Assembly: GCA_009838515.1 (NCBI GenBank)
Contig: VXRL01000084.1
Span: forward strand, 1 to 64,000
Source: Terriglobia bacterium
GTDB lineage: Bacteria; Acidobacteriota; Terriglobia; Bryobacterales; UBA6623
Length of the DNA: 64,000 nt
Direction: 5' to 3'
Part shown: positions 63,136 to 64,000 of the stretch, piece after piece
Layout of the letters: each line of letters starts with the position of its first letter
Position numbering within the stretch: position 1 is the first letter of the stretch
The notes under the pieces: generated by a model
What the model saw: only the letters and a program-made list of their open reading frames with translations
Told to the model about the DNA's origin: nothing
Databases searched by the model: none
Made by a program: the position numbers and the translations under genes

Positions 63136-64000
63136 ATGGTTGCGATTGTTGCCCTCGCCCTCACGGCGGCTGCGGCGCTGCCCGCCCAGAACGTCGAGGC
63201 GTGCGAAGCTGTTCCGGTCTACGATCCATGCGAGATCGTTGTCGAGCTCGGCGCAAGCGATGCCGCCGAGCACTCTTCGCCGGTCACCGATGTCGAGCTG
63301 CGCGCCGAGTACCGTTCTCCGAAGGGCGGCCGAACCAAGGTCATGCCGGCCTTTTGGGACGGCGGCCACAGGTTCGTGCTGCGATTCTCGCCCGACTTCG
63401 AAGGCCGCTGGGACTATCGCCTCATTTCCAACATCGAGAGTTTGGACAGACAGACTGGCAGCTTCGAGGCCCTGCCAGCGCAGACGCCCGGATTCATCGA
63501 GGTGTTCAACACCCGCTACTTCAAGTACCCCCTGACGAACACGCCCCATTTCTGGCTCGGCGACAGCCTGCTGGACCTGGCGGAAATGCCCTGGGCGGAA
63601 TTCGAAGCCACCGCCGAGAGACGTTCCGAGCAGGGCTTCACGCACGTCCGGGCGCTGGCTGTCCCCCCGCTCAGCGCGAGCAGCAAGGCCTTCAACGCGT
63701 CCGGCGAACCCGACATCGAGCACTTTCGCGCACTCGATCGCCGCGTCGAACACCTGCACAAACTCGGGATCGTCACCGATCTCGTGCTGGGCAATTCCGG
63801 CGACGAATTCGACGAGCTGTTCCCGCGCTTGCGAGAAAAGGACCGCTACATCCGGTACCTATGCGCCCGCTACGCGGCCTATAGCGTCACTTGGCAGATC
63901 CTGCTGGAGTGGGAGAGCCACGAGGCGGCCGGCAAGCTGCTCAAGCAACTCGCCAGCTCGCTCGACAAGCACGACCCCTATTCCCATCCCATGTCCACCG
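63136..64000 (+). CDS. DUF5060/DUF4038-like protein (glycoside-hydrolase-related), 3' end cut
   Basis: From ATG 63136 the frame stays open to the window edge (288 codons). A short signal peptide (MVAIVALALTAAAALPA) is followed by a beta-sandwich (YDPCEIVVELGASD, MPAFWDGGHRFVLRFSPDFE, GRWDYRLISNIES) as in DUF5060, then the start of a TIM barrel (FFKYPLTNT-like text: RYFKYPLTNTPHFWLGDSLL) as in DUF4038/GH140-type apiosidase-like enzymes. An exported polysaccharide-degrading role is likely. TATCCT at 63120-63125 lies 10 bases before the ATG. Divergent from tilS. Confidence 0.82.
   Translation, partial: MVAIVALALTAAAALPAQNVEACEAVPVYDPCEIVVELGASDAAEHSSPVTDVELRAEYRSPKGGRTKVMPAFWDGGHRFVLRFSPDFEGRWDYRLISNIESLDRQTGSFEALPAQTPGFIEVFNTRYFKYPLTNTPHFWLGDSLLDLAEMPWAEFEATAERRSEQGFTHVRALAVPPLSASSKAFNASGEPDIEHFRALDRRVEHLHKLGIVTDLVLGNSGDEFDELFPRLREKDRYIRYLCARYAAYSVTWQILLEWESHEAAGKLLKQLASSLDKHDPYSHPMST

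Overview
The window is GC-rich, dense, bacterial chromosomal DNA. I infer an Acidobacteriota member (Bryobacterales- or Vicinamibacterales-like, possibly host-associated or marine), because it combines an Oar-like TonB-dependent receptor with an N-terminal carboxypeptidase-regulatory domain, four CRTAC1-type (FG-GAP/VCBS plus ASPIC/UnbV) proteins, many TPR proteins, twin-arginine oxidoreductases and isomerases, planctomycete-type cytochromes, DUF3604 and DUF5060 proteins, and a long secreted ankyrin protein. The taxonomy is an inference; there is no rRNA in the window. I saw no tRNA, rRNA, CRISPR array, insertion sequence or phage.

Layout. 1-5.1 kb: a partial TPM-domain protein, a secreted HExxH/TPR protein, and a tight minus-strand operon thrB / U32-like protein / RraA-like protein, the last apparently starting at CTG. 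5.2-11.8 kb: sodium/solute symporter plus phytanoyl-CoA dioxygenase, methyltransferase, a small unknown, PPi-type phosphofructokinase, a lone nuoA, a coiled-coil exported protein and rsfS. 11.8-14 kb: trpA, chorismate mutase and tyrA in one minus-strand operon. 14-18 kb: enolase-superfamily enzyme, a degenerate amidohydrolase and a Gfo/Idh/MocA oxidoreductase. 18-31 kb: orphan RND pump, DUF3604 protein, TPR lipoprotein, second symporter, cbiX, flavin reductase and thrS.

30.8-50.9 kb is the most distinctive part: a CRTAC1+TPR pair, a sugar isomerase-like protein, a 1054-residue protein with one c-heme motif near each end and tandem golvesin-like modules, then a compact operon (38.0-46.3 kb) of a twin-arginine protein, a seven-heme cytochrome c, a TPR protein and two CRTAC1 proteins. 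A 26-repeat ankyrin protein lies on the opposite strand, followed by a fourth CRTAC1 gene and the TonB-dependent receptor. Nearly all of these products carry export signals, so the locus looks like a periplasmic or cell-surface redox and binding apparatus of unknown purpose.

54.8-64 kb: a two-component pair with almost no sensor domain, ThuA-like protein, larB with a beta-propeller protein, ssb, ftsH, tilS and a partial DUF5060/DUF4038 protein.

Regulation. Many genes have a -10-like hexamer only 6-11 bases before the start codon and no Shine-Dalgarno sequence, pointing to widespread leaderless transcription; others, such as the rraA-like gene and the 38.1-kb operon, have clear ribosome binding sites.
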